A DNA stretch of 14,570 nucleotides from Flavobacterium sp. (lineage in GTDB: Bacteria > Bacteroidota > Bacteroidia > Flavobacteriales > Flavobacteriaceae). The stretch lies in NCBI GenBank assembly GCA_017989775.1, contig JAGNPF010000005.1, forward strand, positions 1-14,570. The letters are read 5' to 3'. The position numbers were made by a program, and so were the translations under genes. This document shows, one piece after another, positions 8,077 to 13,909 of this stretch (its first letter is position 1; each line of letters opens with the position of its first letter). A model generated the notes under the pieces. It saw only the letters and a program-made list of their open reading frames with translations. It did no database searches and was not told where the DNA came from.

Positions 8077-9408
8077 ATGGGTTATTTGGATAACATATTA
8101 TTTGCAATTCTCTTGATTGCAGGATTTGGTTATTTTTATTTGAACATAAAAAAAATCATCCGAAACATCAATCTTGGCACGGACGTAAATCGCAAAGACA
8201 ATCCGAAATTGCGTTGGAAAAACATGGCCATGATTGCTCTTGGACAGTCCAAAATGGTCAAAAGACCCGTTGCCGGACTGCTCCACATCATTGTTTACGT
8301 CGGTTTTGTTATCATCAATATCGAATTGCTGGAAATTATCATCGACGGTCTTTTCGGGACCCACAGGATTTTTGCCTTTTTGGGAACGTCTTACGATGTC
8401 CTGATAGCATCGTTCGAAATCTTGGCATTGTTGGTCGTTGTGGCCGTGACCGCTTTTTGGATCAGGAGAAACATCATCAGGTTGAAGCGTTTTGCCAGCA
8501 AGGATTTGACTGGTTTTCCAAAGAGTGACGCCAATTACATCCTGTATTTCGAAATGGTTTTGATGACCTTGTTCCTGTTGATGAACGCCACCGACCTGCA
8601 TTTACAAAACATTCCCGGAGGCTATTCCCATTTTATAAAAGCAGGTTCATTTCCCATAAGTCAATTTATCGAACCTATTTTCAACGGTTATTCCAATGAA
8701 TTGGTAATGCTGCTTTCCGAATTGTTTTGGTGGTTGCACATCGTTGGAATCTTGTGTTTCATGAACTATTTGTATTTCTCGAAACACCTTCATATTGTAT
8801 TGGCATTCCCCAATACATATTTTGCCAATTTGAATCCCGAAGGACAATTCGACAATCTGGAATCAGTGACCAATGAGGTAAAGTTGATGATGGATCCCAA
8901 CGCCGATCCTTATGCCACGCCAGCTCCCGACGAAAATGCCGTTCCGGCCAAATTTGGAGCCAGTGACATCCAGGACTTGAATTGGGTACAATTGATGAAT
9001 GCCTACACCTGTACCGAATGCGGTCGTTGTACTTCGTCTTGTCCGGCCAATATTACCGGAAAAAAATTGTCACCCCGCAAAATCATGATGGACACCAGGG
9101 ATAGGATGGAAGAAGTGGGAAGAAACATCGATGCCAATAAAGGCGTTTTTGTTCCGGACAACAAATCCTTGCTGAACGACTACATCACGCCCGAAGAATT
9201 GTGGGCCTGTACTTCCTGCAACGCCTGCGTCGAGGAATGTCCGGTCAACATCAGCCCACTTTCGATTATTATAGACATGCGACGTTATTTGGTGATGGAG
9301 CAAAGTGCCGCACCAACTTCATTGAACGTCATGATGAGCAATATAGAAAACAATGGGGCACCTTGGCAATACAGCCAACAAGACCGATTGAATTGGAAAA
9401 ACGAGTAA
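8077..9408 (+). CDS. Membrane (Fe-S) oxidoreductase subunit: NarI-like heme domain plus two [4Fe-4S] sites
   Basis: This is a 443-residue protein. The N-terminal half has about five hydrophobic segments (roughly 5-24, 67-92, 108-133, 153-173 and 213-236) resembling the cytochrome b-like NarI domain. Histidines H70, H221, H237 and H239 are candidate heme ligands at the ends of the helices. A soluble C-terminal ferredoxin domain carries two four-cysteine clusters: C312, C315, C318, C322 and C378, C381, C384, C388 (C-x2-C-x2-C-x3-C-P, both complete). The combination of NarI and dicluster ferredoxin matches the N-terminal two thirds of EtfD/ETF:menaquinone oxidoreductases. It lacks the CCG domains, which are supplied by the next gene. 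Likely role: passing electrons from a soluble donor to menaquinone at the inner membrane (inference). Co-transcribed with the MCE gene (5-bp gap). Confidence 0.88.
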   Translation: MGYLDNILFAILLIAGFGYFYLNIKKIIRNINLGTDVNRKDNPKLRWKNMAMIALGQSKMVKRPVAGLLHIIVYVGFVIINIELLEIIIDGLFGTHRIFAFLGTSYDVLIASFEILALLVVVAVTAFWIRRNIIRLKRFASKDLTGFPKSDANYILYFEMVLMTLFLLMNATDLHLQNIPGGYSHFIKAGSFPISQFIEPIFNGYSNELVMLLSELFWWLHIVGILCFMNYLYFSKHLHIVLAFPNTYFANLNPEGQFDNLESVTNEVKLMMDPNADPYATPAPDENAVPAKFGASDIQDLNWVQLMNAYTCTECGRCTSSCPANITGKKLSPRKIMMDTRDRMEEVGRNIDANKGVFVPDNKSLLNDYITPEELWACTSCNACVEECPVNISPLSIIIDMRRYLVMEQSAAPTSLNVMMSNIENNGAPWQYSQQDRLNWKNE

Positions 9409-9415
9409 AATAATT

Positions 9416-9543
9416 GGGGCGTGCCCCTCCGTAAAAACTACGGGTCGGGCTATACGTTCCCGCTTTTTTTATCAATTGTCACGGGTTTAAACCCGTGACA
9501 ATTGATAAAAAATAGCTCCACTGCTATCCCTCACGCGGACGTA
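9416..9543. repeat. Intergenic repeat-like block with GC hairpins around a perfect palindrome
   Basis: This block sits between the two Fe-S genes and looks unlike the surrounding AT-rich spacers. It starts with the hairpin GGGGC-GT-GCCCC (9416-9427), then CCGTA-aaaac-TACGG (9429-9443), then GGTCGGGCTATACG. It then holds the 48-bp palindrome and ends with GCTATCCCTCACGCGGAC. From memory, flavobacterial genomes carry dispersed intergenic elements with similar edges (GGGCTATACG ... TATCCCTCACGC) around a variable centre; I could not search to confirm this. It is probably a REP- or MITE-like non-coding element. Confidence 0.5.
9465..9512. repeat. Perfect 48-bp palindrome
   Basis: Two 24-base arms are exact reverse complements with no spacer, centred on GGGTTT|AAACCC. 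The outer ends are T6 on the left and A6 on the right, the wrong way round for an intrinsic terminator on either strand. It could extrude as a cruciform, form a very stable RNA hairpin between the two coding regions, or bind a dimeric protein. It may be the variable core of the surrounding repeat element. Confidence 0.9.
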
Positions 9544-9600
9544 AGGAATAATAAATGAATTGATAATACAAAACGGTTTCAGTTTTAAGTTGTTCAAAAC

Positions 9601-9630
9601 TTTAAACTTTTAAGCCTTTAAACTTTTTTA
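9601..9630. repeat. TTTAAACTTTT direct repeat before the CCG-domain gene
   Basis: TTTAAACTTTT at 9601-9611 recurs at 9617-9627 (16-bp period), ending one base before the ATG at 9632. It is low-complexity AT-rich sequence that supplies the leader of the next gene. It may be a simple-sequence expansion rather than a regulatory site. Confidence 0.55.
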
Positions 9631-9631
9631 T

Positions 9632-10423
9632 ATGTCAGAAGTTTTAATAGTACCAACAATGGCCGAAATGCTGGCCCAAGGCAAACAACCAGAAGTGCTG
9701 TTTTGGGTGGGTTGTGCTGGAAGTTTTGATGACCGATCCAAAAAAATCACGAAAGCTTTTGTCCGAATACTGAATCGTGCCAACGTGTCTTTTGCCGTTT
9801 TGGGCACTGAAGAAAGTTGCACCGGCGATCCAGCAAAAAGAGCAGGAAACGAGTTCTTGTTTCAGATGCAGGCGATGATGAATATCGAGGTGTTGAATGC
9901 TTACGAAGTAAAAAAAATCGTTACGGCTTGCCCGCATTGTTTCAATACCTTGAAAAACGAATACCCGGAATTGGGAGGGAAATACGAAGTGTTGCACCAT
10001 ACGGAATTCCTGAAATCCTTGTTGGATAGCGGAAGATTGACCATCGAAGGCGGTCAATTCAAGGGGAAACGCATCACCTTCCACGACCCTTGTTATTTGG
10101 GAAGAGCCAACAAAGTCTACGAAGCACCCCGTGACCTGATTCAAAAATTGGATGCCGAATTGATCGAAATGAAACGTTCCCGGGCCAACGGATTGTGCTG
10201 TGGGGCAGGTGGAGCGCAAATGTTCAAGGATGCCGAAGTCGGAAACAAGGAAGTGAACATCGAAAGAACCGAAGACGCATTGGAAACCCAACCGGACATT
10301 ATTGCCGCGGGTTGTCCGTTTTGCAACACGATGATGACCGACGGCATCAAAAACAAAGAAAAAGAAGGCTCGGTAAAAGTGATGGACGTCGCCGAACTGA
10401 TTGCCAATGCACAAGATTTATAA
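9632..10423 (+). CDS. (Fe-S)-binding protein with two CCG (HdrB/D-type) domains
   Basis: This 263-residue soluble protein has tandem cysteine-rich CCG domains like those of heterodisulfide reductase HdrB/HdrD, GlpC, LldE and EtfD. Domain 1: C28 (V-G-C-A-G), C63 (E-E-S-C-T-G-D-P-A-K-R) and C100-P-H-C103. Domain 2: C154 (H-D-P-C-Y-L-G-R), the classic C189-C190-G-A-G-G, and C228-P-F-C231. The first domain has S-C-T-G instead of C-C-G, as in EtfD-type relatives, so it may hold a cluster with altered ligation. The second should bind a noncubane-type [4Fe-4S] pair. Together with the upstream NarI/ferredoxin protein it reconstitutes the full EtfD/HdrD domain set. There is a 223-bp gap containing a palindromic element between them. 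The ATG at 9632 follows a TTTAAACTTTT repeat leader. Confidence 0.9.
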   Translation: MSEVLIVPTMAEMLAQGKQPEVLFWVGCAGSFDDRSKKITKAFVRILNRANVSFAVLGTEESCTGDPAKRAGNEFLFQMQAMMNIEVLNAYEVKKIVTACPHCFNTLKNEYPELGGKYEVLHHTEFLKSLLDSGRLTIEGGQFKGKRITFHDPCYLGRANKVYEAPRDLIQKLDAELIEMKRSRANGLCCGAGGAQMFKDAEVGNKEVNIERTEDALETQPDIIAAGCPFCNTMMTDGIKNKEKEGSVKVMDVAELIANAQDL

Positions 10424-10473
10424 ATCAATTACAAATTGAGAATTAAAAATTAAAAATGGATTGTTGTTGTTTT

Positions 10474-10535
10474 AAAATCTGCAATCTAAAATCTGCAATC
10501 TAAAATCTATACTCTAAAATCTATACTCTAAAATC
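10474..10535. repeat. 14-bp tandem repeat (4.4 copies) up to a start codon
   Basis: Four contiguous 14-bp units plus a 6-bp remnant: AAAATCTGCAATCT twice (10474-10501), AAAATCTATACTCT twice (10502-10529), then AAAATC (10530-10535), three bases before the ATG at 10539. The A-A-B-B order indicates local duplication of units. It forms the whole immediate leader of the next gene. Confidence 0.9.
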
Positions 10536-10538
10536 ACC

Positions 10539-11021
10539 ATGTATATTCCTTTTGAAAACTTGCCAGAAGAATCCAAAATATGGATTTACCAGTCCAACAG
10601 AAAATTCTCTGATGCAGAATTTTCGGAAATAGAAACCGATGTAAGAGCCTTTCTCGACAGTTGGGAAGCACATAGCGTGAGCTTGGAATCGTCTTATCAA
10701 ATGAAATACAATCGTTTCATTATTATTGCCGTAAACCAAGAAGTGCAAGCGGCCACGGGCTGTTCCATAGACAAATCGGTGCAGTTCATCCAAAAATTGG
10801 AACAGAAATATAAGGTTGAGTTATTGGACAAAATGAACGTTACCTTCAAAAACGGGGAACATATTGCCCACAAAAGTTTGATTGATTTCAAGAAAATGGC
10901 CAAGGAAAAAGCCGTTACCGAAAACACCATCGTTTTCAACAACTTGGTCAACACCATCCAGGAATACAACGAATCTTGGGAAGTCCCGGCCATGGACAGT
11001 TGGCACAGCCGATTTTTCTGA
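10539..11021 (+). CDS. Unrecognised 160-aa cytosolic protein
   Basis: This is a 160-residue acidic/mixed-charge protein with no signal peptide, membrane segment or cysteine pair. I do not recognise a domain. It begins M-Y-I-P-F-E-N-L-P-E-E-S-K-I-W-I-Y-Q and has a central F-I-I-I-A-V-N-Q strand followed by A-T-G-C-S-I-D-K-S-V. A lysine-rich helical stretch comes next, and it ends S-W-H-S-R-F-F. As I recall, relatives in Bacteroidota are sometimes labelled 'ABC transporter ATPase', but no Walker A (G-x4-G-K-S/T), Walker B or ABC signature is present, so that label is unsupported. It lies 115 bp after the CCG gene, may belong to the same transcript, and is closed by a terminator. The sequence reads as a compact alpha/beta fold (impression only). 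The function is unknown. Confidence 0.85.
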   Translation: MYIPFENLPEESKIWIYQSNRKFSDAEFSEIETDVRAFLDSWEAHSVSLESSYQMKYNRFIIIAVNQEVQAATGCSIDKSVQFIQKLEQKYKVELLDKMNVTFKNGEHIAHKSLIDFKKMAKEKAVTENTIVFNNLVNTIQEYNESWEVPAMDSWHSRFF

Positions 11022-11046
11022 TCGAATTTTATTTAAAAGTAAATTT

Positions 11047-11084
11047 ATGCGGTTTCTAAATCAGTTGGAAACCGTATTTTTTTT
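11047..11084 (+). terminator. Intrinsic terminator after the 160-aa protein gene
   Basis: ATGCGGTTTC (11047-11056) pairs with GAAACCGTAT (11068-11077), with one G-T wobble, around an 11-nt loop. The stem leads straight into a run of eight T residues (11077-11084). It closes the transcript containing the Fe-S genes and isolates bshA. Confidence 0.87.
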
Positions 11085-11110
11085 GGCAAAAAATTAATAA
11101 AAATACACCT

Positions 11111-11128
11111 TAAATTTCCTTAATTTCG
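11111..11128 (+). promoter_or_regulatory. Candidate -7 region for bshA
   Basis: Two near-consensus -7 boxes, TAAATTTC (11111-11118) and TAATTTCG (11121-11128), each match TAnnTTTG at seven of eight positions and lie 19-28 bp before the ATG at 11147. A promoter is expected here because a terminator ends 27 bp upstream. No TTG with good spacing is obvious. Confidence 0.35.
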
Positions 11129-11146
11129 TTTCATTAAAATTAGAAT

Positions 11147-12280
11147 ATGAAAATAGCAATAGTTTGTTATCCCACGTTTGGCGGAAGTGGAGTGGTAGCC
11201 ACGGAATTGGGATTGGAACTGGCACGTCGCGGTCACGAAATTCATTTCATAACCTACAGTCAACCCGTTCGTTTGGCATTGTTGAATCCCAATGTGCATT
11301 ATCACGAAGTCAACGTTCCCGAATATCCCTTGTTTCATTTTCAGCCGTATGAATTGGCGTTGTCAAGCAAATTGGTCGATATGGTCAAGCTGCACAAAAT
11401 AGAATTGTTGCACGTTCATTATGCCATTCCGCACGCTTATGCCGGTTATATGGCTAAACAAATGCTCAAGGACGAAGGGATAAACCTCCCCATGATCACC
11501 ACGCTGCACGGAACCGACATTACCCTGGTGGGAAGCCATCCGTTTTACAAATCCGCGGTAACTTTCAGCATCAACAAATCCGATTTTGTGACTTCGGTTT
11601 CCCAAAGTTTGAAGGACGACACCTTGAAATTGTTCAACATCAAAAACGAAATCCAGGTCATTCCCAATTTTATCGAATTGGACAAACATGAAGTCGAAGC
11701 CGTTACTTCCTGTCGCCGCTCGGTCATGGCCAATGAAGGAGAAAGAATCGTGACACACATCAGCAATTTCAGGAAAGTAAAACGAATTCCGGACATCATC
11801 AAGATATTTTACAAAATCCAGCAAGAAATTCCAGCCAAATTAATGATGGTGGGCGATGGTCCCGAAAAAGAAAAAGCGGAATATCTTTGCCAAGAATTGG
11901 GCATTTTGGACAAAGTGATTTTCTTTGGCAACAGCAACGAGATAGACAAAATATTGAGTTACACCGACTTGTTTTTGTTGCCCTCCGAAACCGAAAGTTT
12001 TGGTCTCGCCGCCCTCGAAGCCATGGCTTGGAGCGTTCCCGTGATTTCCAGTAATTCCGGAGGTTTGCCCGAGGTGAACTTTGACGGAATTTCGGGTTAT
12101 TTGAGCGAGGTGGGCAATACCGACGAAATGGCCGAGAATGCCGTAAAGATTTTGAAAGACGACAGTGTTTTGGACCAATTCAAGGAGAACGCCTTGTCCG
12201 TGGCCAAAAAATTCGACATCAAGAATATCCTGCCTTTGTATGAGGATTTGTATCAAAAAGCGATAAATAAATTTTTATGA
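11147..12280 (+). CDS. bshA: N-acetyl-alpha-D-glucosaminyl L-malate synthase (bacillithiol biosynthesis glycosyltransferase)
   Basis: This 377-residue GT-B fold, family GT4 glycosyltransferase matches the length I recall for Bacillus BshA. It transfers GlcNAc from UDP-GlcNAc to L-malate, the first step of bacillithiol synthesis, in the cytosol. The N-terminus has the family-typical C-Y-P-T-F-G-G-S-G-V-V-A-T-E-L-G loop (residues 7-22). H-V-H-Y-A-I-P-H-A and T-L-H-G-T-D-I-T-L-V-G follow. The C-terminal domain has V-G-D-G-P-E and the retaining-GT motif E283-S-F-G-L-A-A-L-E291 (E-x7-E), then S-S-N-S-G-G-L-P-E-V, which is very characteristic of BshA. It implies a bacillithiol-using organism; bshB and bshC are not in the window. 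Its TGA overlaps the next ATG by four bases (ATGA). Confidence 0.95.
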   Translation: MKIAIVCYPTFGGSGVVATELGLELARRGHEIHFITYSQPVRLALLNPNVHYHEVNVPEYPLFHFQPYELALSSKLVDMVKLHKIELLHVHYAIPHAYAGYMAKQMLKDEGINLPMITTLHGTDITLVGSHPFYKSAVTFSINKSDFVTSVSQSLKDDTLKLFNIKNEIQVIPNFIELDKHEVEAVTSCRRSVMANEGERIVTHISNFRKVKRIPDIIKIFYKIQQEIPAKLMMVGDGPEKEKAEYLCQELGILDKVIFFGNSNEIDKILSYTDLFLLPSETESFGLAALEAMAWSVPVISSNSGGLPEVNFDGISGYLSEVGNTDEMAENAVKILKDDSVLDQFKENALSVAKKFDIKNILPLYEDLYQKAINKFL

Positions 12281-12702
12281 AAAAAACGGTTCTAGCCCTG
12301 TTGGCGTTGGTTTTGGTTTCTTGTTCTTCCTCGATGAAGCAAACGGGAACGAAACCTTTGTTCGAAGTCATGACCCAGCAATCGGACGGGGGAGCCAACA
12401 TCCGCTTTTTTGAAATTTTGTCCGAACCCAAGGAAATTGCGATGTTGCAAAACGATGACAAACTGAAAAACAAAATCCATTCGGAAGATGTGCAAAATTC
12501 CAATTTTGTTGTTTTGAACATGGGGGAAAAACCCACTGGAGGGTACAAAATTGGGGTGGAAACGGTTGTTGAAACCGAGAGCAATATTGTTGTTACCATA
12601 AAGGAAACCCTTCCAGAACCTGGTGCCATGACCACCCAAGGAATCACGACGCCCTATTGCATCTTGAAAATCAATTCGAAAAAAGAAATTGTCATTAAAT
12701 AA
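12277..12702 (+). CDS. Lipoprotein with PrcB-like C-terminal domain
   Basis: This is a 141-residue predicted lipoprotein. The signal sequence M-K-K-T-V-L-A-L-L-A-L-V-L-V-S-C ends in a lipobox with lipidated C16. Residues about 75-141 (F-V-V-L-N-M-G-E-K-P-T-G-G-Y-K-I ... T-T-P-Y-C-I-L-K-I) match the PrcB C-terminal pattern 'G-x-x-x-T-G-G-Y-x-I ... Q/T-x-T-x-P-Y'. PrcB of Treponema denticola binds and stabilises the protease PrtP; here the partner is unknown, and no protease gene is adjacent. The 4-bp ATGA overlap with bshA suggests translational coupling, but a biochemical link to bacillithiol is not evident. A bidirectional terminator begins at its stop codon. Confidence 0.83.
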   Translation: MKKTVLALLALVLVSCSSSMKQTGTKPLFEVMTQQSDGGANIRFFEILSEPKEIAMLQNDDKLKNKIHSEDVQNSNFVVLNMGEKPTGGYKIGVETVVETESNIVVTIKETLPEPGAMTTQGITTPYCILKINSKKEIVIK

Positions 12703-12738
12703 AAAAATCCCGCCTCAAATTAGTGAAGCGGGATTTTT
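12703..12738. terminator. Bidirectional intrinsic terminator between convergent genes
   Basis: AAAAATCCCGC (12703-12713) and GCGGGATTTTT (12728-12738) form a perfect stem around a 14-nt loop, with A-run and T-run placed correctly for termination in both directions. It serves the PrcB-like gene from the left and the beta-barrel gene (stop at 12758) from the right. Confidence 0.92.
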
Positions 12739-12757
12739 GGTATATAATAAAAGGCGT

Positions 12758-13237
12758 TTAAAATTGGAATCGAATTCCCAACGCAATGTCTGAACTGTAA
12801 TTATTGCCATAATAATTAACGGCACCAATTTCAGGTCTAAAATCCAATGAAAGCTGGATTGGCACTTCATCAAATCCATATTCTATTCCAATATCTCCAG
12901 CAGCAAAAACAAAAGTTCCGTTATCATCAAAATTTTGATCATTCCAACTGCCAATACCTCCACCGACACCAGCATACCAATTGAATCCTCCGTCAATATT
13001 CCAAACCCATTGGTACAAACCTGTTATTTTGAAAGCATCGACATCGTTGTTATTTCTCCAACCTAAATCCAATTCTAAACGATTGTTTTTTGACAAAGCT
13101 CTTTGGTAAGAAATTTCAGCTCCAAAACCGTCATTGTCTCCTAAACGCAATCCTAATGCGTTTTTTGAAATGTCTTGCGCTTGTGCCGAGAATGCCAATC
13201 CCGTTAGCATAATGGCCGATAAAATAATTTTTTTCAT
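12758..13237 (-). CDS. Small outer-membrane beta-barrel protein
   Basis: This 159-residue exported protein has a clear signal peptide (M-K-K-I-I-L-S-A-I-M-L-T-G-L-A-F-S-A-Q-A, cut before Q-D, about residue 20). The mature part is built of alternating polar/hydrophobic strands separated by Asn/Asp/Gly turns, such as L-E-L-D-L-G-W-R-N-N-N-D and W-Y-A-G-V-G-G-G-I-G. It ends I-R-F-Q-F, with the terminal phenylalanine typical of outer-membrane barrels recognised by BamA. The length fits about eight strands, like small OmpA/OmpW-type barrels. No enzymatic motif is visible and the ligand or role is unknown. A perfect -7 box lies upstream and a shared terminator downstream, so it is probably a single-gene transcript. 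Confidence 0.85.
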   Translation of the reverse strand: MKKIILSAIMLTGLAFSAQAQDISKNALGLRLGDNDGFGAEISYQRALSKNNRLELDLGWRNNNDVDAFKITGLYQWVWNIDGGFNWYAGVGGGIGSWNDQNFDDNGTFVFAAGDIGIEYGFDEVPIQLSLDFRPEIGAVNYYGNNYSSDIALGIRFQF

Positions 13238-13258
13238 TGATTGTGTTTTAGTTTTTTA

Positions 13259-13266
13259 CAAAGATA
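13259..13266 (-). promoter_or_regulatory. -7 box for the small beta-barrel gene
   Basis: Reads TATCTTTG on the minus strand, a perfect TAnnTTTG match, 21 bp upstream of the ATG at 13237. No TTG is found at the expected -33 distance; an AT-rich stretch lies there instead. The predicted leader is short, about 15 nt. Confidence 0.5.
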
Positions 13267-13864
13267 AAACTTGGGTGTGCCGAAAAAATTATATAATTAT
13301 TTAAAAAAAGTTGCATGATTACCATGTTTTTTGTCAAGTGTCTTTATTTCCAGTGTGTTATGTGTTTTGAAATTTAAAAAAAAAATAGCACTGTTTCTTG
13401 ACTCTCCGAAGTGTTCTTTATACTAAACGTCATTGTTTCTAGGACGCTGGCGAATGTCTCCTGAATTCGCACCCTTTTTTTGTATGCAATTCCATCCGCA
13501 CAAGAAAATTTATTTTTGAAAAGAACGCTTTGGTGAGCTGGGTTTTAGGACGAGTCATATTGTCCAGTAGGATAAAATACAGGTATAGTAACTTTATAGT
13601 AACTTTATAGTAACCTTGTAGTAACTTAAAGATACTGCTTGCCTAGTGATAAATGGTGGGAATCGTAAATTGGTATCGATCCTGCCACAATTAAAATCAA
13701 TTTATGTTTGTTTGCCAAATGGGATAATCGTCATTGCCATAATTTCTTGTATTACTGTGTTTTTATTTCAGGGTAATACACAAAATGGGTGTTTTGGAAA
13801 CTTTTAATTGCCCTATCATTGGAATGGTTTTCAAAACTTTCTCCCGAAATCAAGGGATAAACTT
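13267..13864. other. Long non-coding interval
   Basis: About 600 bp without a convincing gene on either strand. It holds a weak hairpin, GCGAAT (13450-13455) with ATTCGC (13465-13470), followed shortly by a run of seven T residues that could be a weak terminator. It also holds the 11-bp tandem repeat (13584-13627) and a 27-codon ATG frame at 13785-13868 that resembles nothing. There is no tRNA or recognisable RNA gene. Frequent stops in all frames suggest either regulatory DNA or the remnant of a decayed gene. Confidence 0.6.
13584..13627. repeat. Four tandem 11-bp repeats (TATAGTAACTT)
   Basis: Units: TATAGTAACTT (13584-13594), the same (13595-13605), TATAGTAACCT (13606-13616) and TGTAGTAACTT (13617-13627). 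The 11-bp period is about one turn of B-DNA, which would place the GTAAC core on the same helix face each time. It could be an iteron-like binding array or a simple tandem expansion. Confidence 0.9.
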
Positions 13865-13893
13865 TTGAACTTTAATCTAAAATAGTACTTTTG
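13865..13893 (+). promoter_or_regulatory. Promoter of aroC
   Basis: TTG (13865-13867), an 18-bp spacer and TACTTTTG (13886-13893) match the Bacteroidota promoter layout at every defined position. Initiation is expected near 13899, giving a leader of only about 11 nt before the ATG at 13910. This is the best-formed promoter in the window. Confidence 0.68.
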
Positions 13894-13909
13894 TTCAAAA
13901 CTAATTACA

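Noticed and set aside
9465..9512. Palindrome considered as an intrinsic terminator
   Set aside because: The T-run is at the 5' arm and the A-run at the 3' arm on both strands, the opposite of terminator geometry.
9644..10414. 256-codon open frame on the minus strand opposite the CCG-domain gene
   Set aside because: Shadow of a gene with complete cysteine motifs; the antisense translation has no recognisable feature.
10539..11021. ABC transporter ATPase label for the 160-residue protein
   Set aside because: No Walker A, Walker B or ABC signature motif in the sequence.
13584..13627. 11-bp tandem array considered as a CRISPR
   Set aside because: Units are contiguous with no spacers and are far too short; no cas genes.
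13785..13868. Small 27-residue ATG frame in the aroC upstream interval
   Set aside because: Short, no leader or similarity recognised, and it overlaps the -33 element of the aroC promoter; probably chance. A Trp/Phe/Tyr-rich attenuator peptide was considered, but it has only three Phe and no terminator switch.
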